Shown in pieces: positions 17,265-26,057 of a stretch of DNA of 64,000 nucleotides. The DNA lies in NCBI GenBank assembly GCA_018827375.1, contig JAHJYW010000049.1, forward strand, positions 124,001-188,000. Direction: 5' to 3'. The translations under genes and the position numbers were made by a program. The stretch comes from Alphaproteobacteria bacterium. GTDB taxonomy: Bacteria; Pseudomonadota; Alphaproteobacteria; Caulobacterales; Hyphomonadaceae. Numbering within the stretch: the first letter of the stretch is position 1; every line of letters begins with the position of its first letter. A model generated the notes under the pieces. That model worked only from the letters and a program-made list of their open reading frames with translations. It was not told the origin of the DNA and did not search any database.

Positions 17265-18524
17265 ATGAACCAACTCTCCCAAATGACGCGCGAAGATGAA
17301 GCTGCGCGCGAACGCCTGGAGGCCGCTACGGCTGCCATGCAGGCCCGAACCTGTGCATGGTCTGACGTAAATACCGGCAGCTGGAATACGGATGGCCTTA
17401 AGGCTTTTTCCGGAGAGCTCGCAAACGCCTTTGCCGAACTGAAAGGCGACATTCGCCTGCAGGAAGCTCCGGGCTTCGAAACGATCGATTCGTCGGGGAA
17501 ATCCGAGACCATTTATACCGGCCCCATTGTCCGCGTTTCCGCGCGGCCTTCTGCGCCCATCCAGGTTGTGATGACCGGTCACTACGACACCGTCTTCCCA
17601 AAGGGGACATTTGAGGGCGTGAAGGATATCGGCAACGGGATGCTCAACGGGCCAGGACTGGCGGATATGAAGGGCGGCCTCTGCGTTATGCTTGAGGCGC
17701 TCAAGGCGTTTGAATCAGGTCCCCTGATTGATCGTTTGGGATATCAGATCGTTATCACCCCGGATGAGGAAATCGGAAACCATGCAAGCTCTGGCGCGCT
17801 GACTGAGGCGGCCCGTTCGGGTGCTCATATTGGCATGACGTATGAACCTGCCATGGAGACCGGGGCCATGTCTGGCGGCCGCAAGGGATCTGCTGTTTTT
17901 GACATCGTTCTGCATGGCAAGGCGGCTCATGCCGGCCGCGCCAAGGAAGAGGGACGCAGCGCAATTGAAGCAGCAGCTGAACTCGTCGTTAGCCTTGAAG
18001 GCCTGAATGGCCAACGCGAAGGCGTAACTGTCAATGTGGGGGCGATTGAAGGCGGTAGTGCCGTTAACATCGTGCCTGACCTCGCTGTCGTTCGTTTTGG
18101 TGCGCGCGCGCCCGACGCAGCCGCCGCGAAATGGACGACAGAGCAGGTTGGTCGCCTTTTTGCGCGGGCAACTGGTCGTGCCGGTATCTCGGGGCACCTG
18201 CATGGGGGCTTTTACCGCCCTCCAAAGCCGCGCAACGACGCGCAGCAGGCCATCTTTGATGCTGTCCGTGCAACCGGACAGGCGATTGGGCTGGACCTCG
18301 AGTTTGTGGACACAGGCGGCGTGTGTGAAGGCAACAATATCTTCGCTGCGGGCGTTCCAAATGTCGACACGCTAGGCGTACGTGGCGGCCGTATTCACTC
18401 AAACGAAGAATTCGTCGTGATCGACAGCTTTGCTGAGCGGGCGACGCTTTCGGCCCTGATTCTAAATCGCCTTGCCGATGGACGTATGGATGGTCCCGGC
18501 ATCAAGGCATTGATGGAGCGCTGA
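17265..18524 (+). CDS. M20 family metallopeptidase/deacylase in the arginine operon
   Basis: Zinc-dependent amidohydrolase, 419 aa, related to carboxypeptidase G2 and ArgE/DapE. Metal and catalytic residues are visible: His106 and Asp108 in TGHYDTVF, Asp134 in GPGLADMKGG, Glu168/Glu169 in TPDEEIGNH, Glu194 in TYEPAME, and a C-terminal His in GGRIHSNEE. It is the first gene of an operon with astA, astD and astB (1-bp gap to astA). The pathway's last enzyme, succinylglutamate desuccinylase AstE (an M14-type protein), is absent here. This M20 enzyme could do that step, but that is inference; a different N-acyl amino acid is possible. Confidence 0.85.
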   Translation: MNQLSQMTREDEAARERLEAATAAMQARTCAWSDVNTGSWNTDGLKAFSGELANAFAELKGDIRLQEAPGFETIDSSGKSETIYTGPIVRVSARPSAPIQVVMTGHYDTVFPKGTFEGVKDIGNGMLNGPGLADMKGGLCVMLEALKAFESGPLIDRLGYQIVITPDEEIGNHASSGALTEAARSGAHIGMTYEPAMETGAMSGGRKGSAVFDIVLHGKAAHAGRAKEEGRSAIEAAAELVVSLEGLNGQREGVTVNVGAIEGGSAVNIVPDLAVVRFGARAPDAAAAKWTTEQVGRLFARATGRAGISGHLHGGFYRPPKPRNDAQQAIFDAVRATGQAIGLDLEFVDTGGVCEGNNIFAAGVPNVDTLGVRGGRIHSNEEFVVIDSFAERATLSALILNRLADGRMDGPGIKALMER

Positions 18525-18525
18525 C

Positions 18526-19566
18526 ATGCCCGCAGCCTATGTGATGCGACCCTCACGGCTGGACGATCTTGGCGCCCTCATGGAACTCGCGCGTGAGTCG
18601 GGACCCGGATTCACAAGTCTCCCAGTCGATGAGGCCATCCTGCATGAGCGGCTCGAGAAATCCGAGCGGGCCTTCAATAGCCGCCAGAAGAGCATCGAAT
18701 ACGGCAAATACCTGCTGATGATGGAAGACACGCAAACGGGCCATGTAGTCGGTTGTTCTGCAGTCAAGGCGGGTACCGGGATCGACCAGCCCTTCTTCAA
18801 CTATCGTGTCATCACGCTTGCGCAGGCCAGTCATGCAGCCGGTAATCTCCGCTTCGACATGGACGCCCTCATTCTGACAAATGAATATGTGGGGTATACG
18901 GAGGTTGGGACGTTATTCTTGCAGTCTGGGCATCGTGGTGGTGGGGCAGGTCGCCTCGCTGCACAATCACGCTACCTGCTGATGGCCGCCGCGCCGGAAC
19001 GTTTCAGTGAGCACGTCCTTGCCGAATTGCGCGGTGTCGTCGATGAAAAAGGCAAGTCACCATTCTGGGAATGCCTTGGACGACATTTCTTCCGCATGGA
19101 CTTTACCGAGGCCGACCGTTTGTCGGCTACGACCGACAATCAGTTCATTCTCGACCTGATGCCGAAATATCCTGTCTATGTTGACCTGTTGCCGCCGGAA
19201 GCGCGCGAAGTGATCGGACGTTGTCATTCCGACGGCGTTGGCGCCTACAAGCTGTTGCAATGGGAAGGCTTCCAGTTCGACAGGACAGTAGACATTTTTG
19301 ATGGCGGCCCACTAGTTGCGGCGCAAAAGCGCCATATCCGCACAATCCAGGAAAGCCGGGTCGTCACCTTGCGTCCAGGTGACGTTTCCGGGCGCTCGGG
19401 TGTGTCTCAGGGGCTTGTGTCGAGCGACAAGCTGCCCAACTTCCGGGTTTCACTGGCGGATGTAATCGTGGATGAAGACGATGTCGTCATCGTTTCACCT
19501 TCGGTCATGGACGCCCTACAATTGGATCCCGACGCTAAGGCGCGGATCTGGCTACGGAGCAAATAA
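18526..19566 (+). CDS. astA: Arginine N-succinyltransferase AstA
   Basis: First enzyme of the AST pathway: arginine plus succinyl-CoA gives N2-succinylarginine. The product is 346 aa, the normal family length. Family signatures include MRPSRLDDLGALMELARESGPGFTSLP at the start, the GNAT-like core with VGCSAVKAGTG and PFFNYRV, GRLAAQSRYLLMAA, and FWECLGRHFFRMDF. The start is ATG 18526, 1 bp after the M20 stop. The stop shares a base with astD. Confidence 0.94.
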   Translation: MPAAYVMRPSRLDDLGALMELARESGPGFTSLPVDEAILHERLEKSERAFNSRQKSIEYGKYLLMMEDTQTGHVVGCSAVKAGTGIDQPFFNYRVITLAQASHAAGNLRFDMDALILTNEYVGYTEVGTLFLQSGHRGGGAGRLAAQSRYLLMAAAPERFSEHVLAELRGVVDEKGKSPFWECLGRHFFRMDFTEADRLSATTDNQFILDLMPKYPVYVDLLPPEAREVIGRCHSDGVGAYKLLQWEGFQFDRTVDIFDGGPLVAAQKRHIRTIQESRVVTLRPGDVSGRSGVSQGLVSSDKLPNFRVSLADVIVDEDDVVIVSPSVMDALQLDPDAKARIWLRSK

Positions 19567-21020
19567 TGGCACTGGGTGTCTATATTGACGGAAAGTGGAC
19601 TGAAGGCAGCGGACCACGGTTTACGAATACCTGCCCTGCAAGCGCAGAGGTGGTTTGGGAGGGCAATGCGGCCGGCCCGGCCGATGTGGCTGCTGCGATA
19701 GCGTCAGCACGAAAGGCATTCGGTCACTGGTCAAGGCTGCCTCAAAGCGACCGCACGTTTGTTCTCGAGCGCTATGCTGAGGAAATTTCCAAACGTATGG
19801 ACAGGATCGCTGAAACGATCAGCCGCGACATGGGAAAGGTTCTTTGGGAAACGCGGGCAGAAGCAGCAACCATGAAAGCCAAGGTCGCCGTTTCAATCGC
19901 GGCGCAGAATGAGCGTGCAGGCTCCAAGTTCGAGACAGCACCATTCGGGTCGTCGCATCTGACGCATCGTGCGCATGGCGTCATGGCGGTGTTTGGTCCC
20001 TTCAACTTTCCGGGACACCTGCCCAATGGTCATATTGTTCCGGCCTTGCTGGCCGGGAATACATGCGTCTTCAAACCGTCTGAACTTGCCCCGGGTGTCG
20101 CAGCATTAATGGCCGAGGCCTTCGAGGCCGCGGGGCTGCCCGAAGGTTGCCTTAACATCGTACATGGGACACGCGAAACGGGCGGTGCCCTGCTTAATGC
20201 AGAGATTGATGGCTTGTTGTTCACGGGCTCTGCGAAGACCGGTGTATTCTTCCACAAACACTTTGGCGGCCGACCTGAAGTTATCCTTGCGCTTGAGATG
20301 GGTGGCAACAATCCGCTTATAATCTGGGATCCTGCGGACGTTGATGCGGCAGCTGATATTGCGGCCCAGTCCGCATTCCTGACGACAGGACAGCGCTGCT
20401 CGTGTGCGCGGCGAATCATCCTGCCAGAAGGCAAATTCGGGGATGCGGTTGTCGACGCAATCATTGCGCGCGCCAAAGGACTGAAAATTGGCGCCTGGGA
20501 TGAGGAAGGCGTCTTCATGGGGCCGCTTGTTTCGGAAGCTGCAGCTCAGGCGGCAACAGACTTTCAGATGATGCTTTCCAAGACAGGTGGAAAACCGCTA
20601 CGCAGATTGAAGCGCATGGATCGCGGCGGTGGCTTTGTAACAGCAGGCGTCATGGACATTACGGACGCGCACCACATTCCTGATGAAGAATTATTTGGGC
20701 CGCTGATGCAGGTGATCCGGACAAAGACATTCGATGAGGCCATCCAGCGAGCCAATGCGACACGCTACGGGCTGTCCGGAGGTCTCGTGAGCGACGATGA
20801 AGCGCTCTGGGATCAGGCGCACCGCGAGATGCGGGCCGGCATCCTGAATCGCAATCGTCCAACAGCAGGCGCGAGTGGGTCCATGCCTTTTGGCGGTCCG
20901 GGCCTATCCGGCAACTTCCGCCCCGGCGCCTATTATGCCGCTGACTATTGCGCTTGGCCGCAGGCAAGTCAGGTGTCTGACAAAGCGGAACGTCTCGGCG
21001 CCCAAGGGTTCCCGCAATGA
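19566..21020 (+). CDS. astD: N-succinylglutamate 5-semialdehyde dehydrogenase AstD
   Basis: NAD(P)-dependent aldehyde dehydrogenase oxidising succinylglutamate semialdehyde to succinylglutamate. The product is 484 aa. It has the ALDH cofactor motif FGPFNFPGHLPNGHI, the Rossmann FTGSAKTG, the catalytic Glu in LEMGGNNPLI and the catalytic cysteine in TTGQRCSCARR. Overlaps are 1 bp with astA and 4 bp (ATGA) with astB, showing tight coupling. Confidence 0.94.
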   Translation: MALGVYIDGKWTEGSGPRFTNTCPASAEVVWEGNAAGPADVAAAIASARKAFGHWSRLPQSDRTFVLERYAEEISKRMDRIAETISRDMGKVLWETRAEAATMKAKVAVSIAAQNERAGSKFETAPFGSSHLTHRAHGVMAVFGPFNFPGHLPNGHIVPALLAGNTCVFKPSELAPGVAALMAEAFEAAGLPEGCLNIVHGTRETGGALLNAEIDGLLFTGSAKTGVFFHKHFGGRPEVILALEMGGNNPLIIWDPADVDAAADIAAQSAFLTTGQRCSCARRIILPEGKFGDAVVDAIIARAKGLKIGAWDEEGVFMGPLVSEAAAQAATDFQMMLSKTGGKPLRRLKRMDRGGGFVTAGVMDITDAHHIPDEELFGPLMQVIRTKTFDEAIQRANATRYGLSGGLVSDDEALWDQAHREMRAGILNRNRPTAGASGSMPFGGPGLSGNFRPGAYYAADYCAWPQASQVSDKAERLGAQGFPQ

Positions 21021-22336
21021 GTGCTTACGAAGTCAATTTTGACGGCCTGATCGGTCCGTCGCACAATTACGGCGGCCTGTCTGACGGCAATCTGGCCAGT
21101 GCCACGCACGCCGGCGCAGTCTCCAATCCACGTGAAGCTGCGCTGCAAGGGCTGGAAAAGATGCGCGCCTTGCTTCAGCAGGGCCTTATACAGGGCGTGC
21201 TTCCGCCATTACCGCGGCCGAACTTCGATTTTCTCGTGTCTGCCGGTTTTCATGGCACTGATGCGCAGATCATTGAATCCGCCGCGAAAATAGCGCCGCA
21301 CTTGCTCAAGGCAGCGTACTCCGCGAGCAATATGTGGACTGCGAATGCTGCAACGGTTTCGCCTTCTGCTGACACGGCTGACAATCGGCTCCATTTCACT
21401 ACTGCCAACCTGTCCACCATGCTCCATCGCAGCATTGAACATCCGGACACGACAGCAACGCTGATTACGCTGTTCGACAATGAGGAGCGCTTTGCTATCC
21501 ATTCTGCGCTGCCGATGCATAGTGATTTCGCAGATGAAGGCGCTGCCAATCACGTCCGCCTGTGCGCAGAGCATGGCGCGAAGGGCGTTGAGCTGTTCGT
21601 TTATGGACGTAGCGCAGGAGAAAGCACGGTTGGCTTCCCTGCGCGGCAGAGCCTGCTGGCAAGCGAGGCAATTGCGCGTTCGCATGGTCTGGATGGCGGC
21701 AGGGCTGTCATGGCGCGGCAGTCAGCCGATGCGATCAATGCAGGGGCTTTCCACAATGATGTCGTCTGTGTTGGCGCACTCGACACGCTGTTCTTTCACG
21801 AACTTGCGTTTGAAGACACGCGCGGCACATTTGAGGCGCTCCGCCGTGCTGCAGATGGATTGTTCGCACTGAAGCCCGTCATGGTGCCGAATGGAGAGGT
21901 GTCAATTTCCGATGCGATCCGGTCTTACCTCTTTAACTCGCAGCTCCTGCAAATACCCGGTGAGGATCGACTTGTGCTCTTTGCGCCCGTTGAAGCGCAG
22001 GAGATGGATTCGACCCGCGAGTTTTGTGAGCGGATGGTTGCCGGGAACGGGCCGATCGGCCGCGTCCAGTTTGTCGATGTGCGTCAGTCCATGCGAAATG
22101 GCGGGGGTCCCGCCTGTCTCCGTTTGCGTGTCGTCATGACCGAGGCTGAGATTGATGCGTGCCATCAGGGCGTTCTGCTGGATGATGAAGCCATTGACGA
22201 GCTGCAGGATGTTGTGCGCGCAACCTATCGTGATCGTCTGGCGCCGGCGGATCTCGCCGATCCGGCATTCGCCGATGAATGTCGTGCCGCACGGGAGCAG
22301 CTGCTCGCCGTCCTCGATCTTGAGTCACTTGCCTGA
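21017..22336 (+). CDS. astB: N-succinylarginine dihydrolase AstB
   Basis: Converts N-succinylarginine to N-succinylornithine, two ammonia and CO2; member of the amidinotransferase fold. The product is 439 aa. Recognisable segments are NFDGLIGPSHNYGGLSDGN, NMWTANAATVSPSADT, AFHNDVVCVGA with the catalytic His, and MRNGGGPACLRLRV with the catalytic Cys near the C-terminus. No astC transaminase follows, so another aminotransferase such as ArgD must act between AstB and AstD. Confidence 0.95.
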   Translation: MSAYEVNFDGLIGPSHNYGGLSDGNLASATHAGAVSNPREAALQGLEKMRALLQQGLIQGVLPPLPRPNFDFLVSAGFHGTDAQIIESAAKIAPHLLKAAYSASNMWTANAATVSPSADTADNRLHFTTANLSTMLHRSIEHPDTTATLITLFDNEERFAIHSALPMHSDFADEGAANHVRLCAEHGAKGVELFVYGRSAGESTVGFPARQSLLASEAIARSHGLDGGRAVMARQSADAINAGAFHNDVVCVGALDTLFFHELAFEDTRGTFEALRRAADGLFALKPVMVPNGEVSISDAIRSYLFNSQLLQIPGEDRLVLFAPVEAQEMDSTREFCERMVAGNGPIGRVQFVDVRQSMRNGGGPACLRLRVVMTEAEIDACHQGVLLDDEAIDELQDVVRATYRDRLAPADLADPAFADECRAAREQLLAVLDLESLA

Positions 22337-22353
22337 ACATCGGGAGTAATCGG

Positions 22354-23001
22354 ATGCTGAAACTTTATGACTACTGGCGCTCCTCGGCGGCCTACCGGGT
22401 CCGCATTGCGCTGAACATCAAGAATGCATCCTATGACAGTATTCCCATCAACATCGCGCCCGGCAAGGATGAGCAGTTTGCAGAGTCATACCAGCGCCTC
22501 AACCCGCAAATGAGGGTGCCCTCAATCGAGGTGGATGGCCAGATCATCGGCCAGTCCATGGCCATCATGGATTGGATCAGCGAAAGCCTGCCGGGGCCAT
22601 CCCTGCTGCCAGACGATGCCTGGACACGTCTTCAGGCAAGGGCATTTGCCAACACGATTGCCTGCGATATCCACCCGTTGAACAATCTGTCTGTGCTCGC
22701 CGCTTTGCGGAATGACTTCGGCGCCGACCAGGCGGCTGTGACACGCTGGTACCATGACTGGATCCGCCGTGGATTTGAAGCGCTGGAGCGTATTGCGCAG
22801 GACCTGCCGCCCGCGACTCTGCTTTTTGGAGATCAGCCGACGATCGCCGAAATCTGCCTTGTGCCTCAAGTGTCCAATGCCCGTCGCTTCGACATGGATT
22901 TGTCAGATTTTCCGCGCCTGCAAGAGATTGATGCTACATGTCGGACGATTGATGCTTTTGCGCGGGCAGCACCTGAGGCGCAGCAGGGATCCCAGGCCTA
23001 A
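22354..23001 (+). CDS. maiA: Maleylacetoacetate isomerase (zeta-class GST)
   Basis: Glutathione-dependent isomerase of the tyrosine/homogentisate route, 215 aa. The zeta-class active-site motif is YDYWRSSAAYRVRIALN at the start. The glutathione-binding VPSIEVDGQIIGQSMAIMDWI and the C-terminal helix domain with IACDIHPLNNLSVL are typical. It follows astB by 17 bp on the same strand and may be cotranscribed, though it belongs to a different catabolic route. Its stop overlaps the facing DUF3089 gene by 4 bp. Confidence 0.88.
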   Translation: MLKLYDYWRSSAAYRVRIALNIKNASYDSIPINIAPGKDEQFAESYQRLNPQMRVPSIEVDGQIIGQSMAIMDWISESLPGPSLLPDDAWTRLQARAFANTIACDIHPLNNLSVLAALRNDFGADQAAVTRWYHDWIRRGFEALERIAQDLPPATLLFGDQPTIAEICLVPQVSNARRFDMDLSDFPRLQEIDATCRTIDAFARAAPEAQQGSQA

Positions 23002-23831
23002 TTCTCTGCCGCGTCCCTTTTGGCGTCTGTATCGCCGGGCCGACGTATATCGATGATCTCGACTTCTTCGAGCGAACCAAGGGGCTCTGCAGTCTTGGCG
23101 ACATTGGCTTCCAGCCATTCCTCGAGGCCTGTCAGATTGTCACCACCGATCGGTTCTTCCTGAGACACGATCATCATGCCGTCCTGTCGTCCTATTTCGA
23201 CAACAGGTTGGCATTCAGGTGCTTCTGTGAATCGGTCCGGACAGTAGGCCAGCAAATCGCTCGCTGAATTTTCCGCGCCAGCAACGGACGCGAATAGGCC
23301 TGAGTCTCCGCGTGCGCGTGTCAGCCGAAGGAACCCCCCGAACCGCTCTCGAAGCGTTTCGTCAGCCATTATAGGTGCCAACATTGCCGGTGGCAGGGGA
23401 TGGTCAGTGGCAATGACGAAGGCGCGGCCGCGATTATGATCGTCGACATAAGCCTTGAATGCCGCCGACAGGTCAGATGCGGCATTGGCGTCGCGATAGA
23501 GCGGCGCATAAACGGGTCCCACGACGGAGAGTGAATCCGCGAGGCGGCTTGATTGCTCAATCGCGCGTTCGGTTTGTGAAGCAATCTGTGCTGCCGATCG
23601 CGGAGCAAGCCCATCATCAGGCCCAACAAGAATTACGTCGACGGCCCAGCCTTCAGCCCAAACGGCTGGCGGCATTTCGGCAGGTAGCGCGGCCCAACTA
23701 TCATTTGTCCTGTAGTCAAAGGCTGGCAACGCGATGACGTCGCCCTGATCACGAAACGTCCTATAGGCCCAAGGGCCCAAGCCGACACCGAGAACAACAA
23801 TAATTCCGACGATCAATAGCGCACGTTTCAT
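22998..23831 (-). CDS. DUF3089-like membrane-anchored protein
   Basis: 277 aa from ATG 23831, which has AAGGGA at good spacing; a longer in-frame start at 23858 lacks this. One N-terminal hydrophobic helix (MKRALLIVGIIVVLGVGLGPW) suggests an anchor or uncleaved signal. The body resembles the DUF3089 alpha/beta-hydrolase-like family (VDVILVGPDDG, VVGPVYAPLYRDA, AAFKAYVDDHNRGRAFVIA). Where relatives have a GHSQG nucleophile elbow this protein reads ATDHPLPP, so it looks catalytically degenerate. The function is unknown. It is downstream of DUF6285/APH-like genes on the same strand, with 27 bp between them. Confidence 0.7.
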   Translation of the reverse strand: MKRALLIVGIIVVLGVGLGPWAYRTFRDQGDVIALPAFDYRTNDSWAALPAEMPPAVWAEGWAVDVILVGPDDGLAPRSAAQIASQTERAIEQSSRLADSLSVVGPVYAPLYRDANAASDLSAAFKAYVDDHNRGRAFVIATDHPLPPAMLAPIMADETLRERFGGFLRLTRARGDSGLFASVAGAENSASDLLAYCPDRFTEAPECQPVVEIGRQDGMMIVSQEEPIGGDNLTGLEEWLEANVAKTAEPLGSLEEVEIIDIRRPGDTDAKRDAAEN

Positions 23832-23858
23832 GTCGGTCCCTTGCCTCTCGCCAGACAA

Positions 23859-24242
23859 TTAGCCGAGCTTGGAGAGCGCCGCCGCAAGTCCGGAATAGTT
23901 TGGTTGATCTATAGCCAACTGTGAGATTGTGGTGGTTTTTAGGTGCTTGAACAACCCAGGCGTCGCAGCATCGAACTCACCCTCTCGTATCCGCGTGCAC
24001 AGGTCCCTGTTCATCGTGGCCAGGTCTTCATTATCAGGCGCGCCCAGCAGATCCCGAAGGCGTTCGGCTTCAGACGCTTCAGCAGCTGGCCTTTGCTCCA
24101 GCTCTCTTAAGAGCGTTGCAAGTACATTGGATGCAACGCGTGCATGAAAGGCCGCATGGCCTGTCAGCTTAGGCGCTGCGGCATCGTCAATGAAGGATTT
24201 TACCGCGGCGACCAGTTCGGACGGGGAGGGCGCATCATGCAT
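23859..24242 (-). CDS. DUF6285-type small protein
   Basis: 127 aa from ATG 24242; the frame also opens at a TTG at 24260, but the ATG is preferred and sits one base after the stop of the upstream kinase-like gene. The sequence (PSPSELVAAVKSFIDD, LTGHAAFHARVASNVLATLLRELEQ, then EAERLRDLLG) matches my memory of the DUF6285 family, found next to APH-like genes and fadE-type acyl-CoA dehydrogenases. It is a soluble, helical, unknown-function partner of the neighbouring kinase. Confidence 0.7.
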   Translation of the reverse strand: MHDAPSPSELVAAVKSFIDDAAAPKLTGHAAFHARVASNVLATLLRELEQRPAAEASEAERLRDLLGAPDNEDLATMNRDLCTRIREGEFDAATPGLFKHLKTTTISQLAIDQPNYSGLAAALSKLG

Positions 24243-24243
24243 A

Positions 24244-25245
24244 TCAAAGAGCCCTTTCAAGAAGGTTCAGAAGGTCAATTTCGGTTTCCGAAACGCGTCG
24301 ACCTATGGCCGCCCGCTCGACGCTAGGATCGCCGCCTGACCGAAACGCTTCATACATGATCATGCACATGATGCCCCATTTCAGGCTGCCCAGCATTTCC
24401 CACCAGTCGATATCGCGAGGTTCAAACCGGGTGCCACCGCTTGCAGCATAGGCATCGAGAAGCACGTCCAGTTCACCAAAACCTCCGACCCGGTTTTCGA
24501 TCTGCCCGAAACGCCAGGAATTCACGCATATCCACGCAATATCCTCGCGAGGGTCCCCTATGTGCGCGAGCTCCCAATCGAGAACGGACGCGAGGCCCTT
24601 CTCGTCCACGATAAGATTTCCTAATCTGAAATCGCCATGTACCAGCACTGGAGACTGCGGGGCGGGTTGATGAGCTTTAAGCCACGCGAAGGCCAGTTCA
24701 AAGACGGGGCGTGGAAGGTCAAAATTCCGATAAATCGTCTCATATTTGCGGATCTGATCCATGCCGTCGCTTCGTGGCAGATCTGGCAGCGTGCCCATGT
24801 CGATGGCATGTATGCCGGCAAGCGCCGCACCGCATTGTTCCGAAAGCCTGGTGCGGGCGGTCTCAAAGTTCGCGTCGCGCAGGATCTTTCGGCCGATGGT
24901 TTCGCCATCGATTCGGCGCATGATGAAGGATTCGCCGAGGTCGCTGCCTGGTTCGAAGACACCAAGGACCCCGGGAACCGGGACGCCGGCCTGATCGGCG
25001 CATCCCAAAAGCATGGATTCCATGCGTAATGTTATGGCTTCCGATGACCTGGCAACAGCTTCTCCGCCTGGCGCGCGCCGCAGGATCAAGCGGTTGGTCT
25101 TGTCAGCCACGACGACTTCGAAGGCCCAAGTCTCCTGACTTGCACCTCCGGATAAGCGCTTCAGATCAGCTATGCGGGCGTCGTCGCCAAAATCGCGGCG
25201 CGCCCAGCTTTCCAAAGCTCTTTCAATTTGTTCATTACTTCCCAT
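24244..25245 (-). CDS. APH/ChoK-like phosphotransferase family protein
   Basis: 333 aa from ATG 25245 (MGSNEQIERALESW). The frame runs upstream to 25512, but that part overlaps the opposing DUF502 gene and lacks family similarity. Kinase features are LSGGASQETWAFEVV (nucleotide loop), PVLVHGDFRLGNLIVDE with the catalytic HGDFRxGN, and VLDWELAHIGDPREDIAW with the metal-binding Asp. This matches the aminoglycoside phosphotransferase-like group often encoded with acyl-CoA dehydrogenases of the ACAD10/11 type. The substrate is unknown; a hydroxyacyl-CoA kinase role is possible by analogy. Confidence 0.8.
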   Translation of the reverse strand: MGSNEQIERALESWARRDFGDDARIADLKRLSGGASQETWAFEVVVADKTNRLILRRAPGGEAVARSSEAITLRMESMLLGCADQAGVPVPGVLGVFEPGSDLGESFIMRRIDGETIGRKILRDANFETARTRLSEQCGAALAGIHAIDMGTLPDLPRSDGMDQIRKYETIYRNFDLPRPVFELAFAWLKAHQPAPQSPVLVHGDFRLGNLIVDEKGLASVLDWELAHIGDPREDIAWICVNSWRFGQIENRVGGFGELDVLLDAYAASGGTRFEPRDIDWWEMLGSLKWGIMCMIMYEAFRSGGDPSVERAAIGRRVSETEIDLLNLLERAL

Positions 25246-25327
25246 CTTGGCCACAATTACGCGGAAGAAGAGAAACGCCAAGGTCTGACCCAGAGTAACC
25301 TTGAGATTTGCCGATCGGAGATGCCTT

Positions 25328-26044
25328 ATGGCGCGAAGGAAAGACCCTGAAGGTGGCCCACAGCCACTCGACAAACCCCCATCGCAAAGTCTGTTTGCAT
25401 GGCTCAGGGGGCGTTTTTTTGCAGGCATGGTGATTGCCGCACCGATCGCGGTGACGTTTCTGATTCTGCAATTCCTGATCGGCGAGATTGATAAACGGGT
25501 TGTGCCGCTCATCCCGGCTGCGCTGAACCCAGAGACTTATCTCAAGTATGCGGTGCCTGGCTTTGGCTTGATTGTCCTGGTCGTTTTCCTGACGATCCTG
25601 GGCGGCATTGCGACCAACCTGATTGGGCGGTCTGTTATTGGTGTGGGCGACCGTATTCTCAGCCAGGTGCCAATCGTCCGCTCGCTCTATTCGGCATTCA
25701 AGCAGCTGGTCGAAGTTTTTGCGAAGGATAATACCGACCAGTTCAGTGAGGTGGTGCTGATTGAGTACCCCAAGGCAGGGACTTGGTGCCTGGGGTTTGT
25801 CTCATCACCCGCAAAGGGAGAAATTGGCGCCTTGCTCAGCAATGAGTTCCTCGGTGTTTTCGTCCCAACCACGCCAAATCCGACGTCTGGATTTCTTATG
25901 TATGTCGATGCAAAGGAAGTGATCAGGCTGAAAATGACGGTTGAGGAGGGTGCGAAGATGATTCTTTCGGCCGGTCTCGTCGTGCCTGAATTTCCGCCTG
26001 CGCCAAAAGCGGATCCCAAAGCGGCAAAGAAGATTCTGCCCTAG
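25328..26044 (+). CDS. DUF502 family membrane protein
   Basis: 238 aa from ATG 25328. It has two hydrophobic segments, about 24-48 (FAGMVIAAPIAVTFLILQFLI) and 75-100 (GFGLIVLVVFLTILGGIATNL). The conserved DUF502 core follows: GDRILSQVPIVRSLYSAFKQLVEVF, GTWCLGFVSS and VFVPTTPNPTSGFLMYV. No biochemical function is established for the family. The gene ends 13 bp from the facing recG stop. Confidence 0.88.
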   Translation: MARRKDPEGGPQPLDKPPSQSLFAWLRGRFFAGMVIAAPIAVTFLILQFLIGEIDKRVVPLIPAALNPETYLKYAVPGFGLIVLVVFLTILGGIATNLIGRSVIGVGDRILSQVPIVRSLYSAFKQLVEVFAKDNTDQFSEVVLIEYPKAGTWCLGFVSSPAKGEIGALLSNEFLGVFVPTTPNPTSGFLMYVDAKEVIRLKMTVEEGAKMILSAGLVVPEFPPAPKADPKAAKKILP

Positions 26045-26057
26045 GCATTAAATCGTC

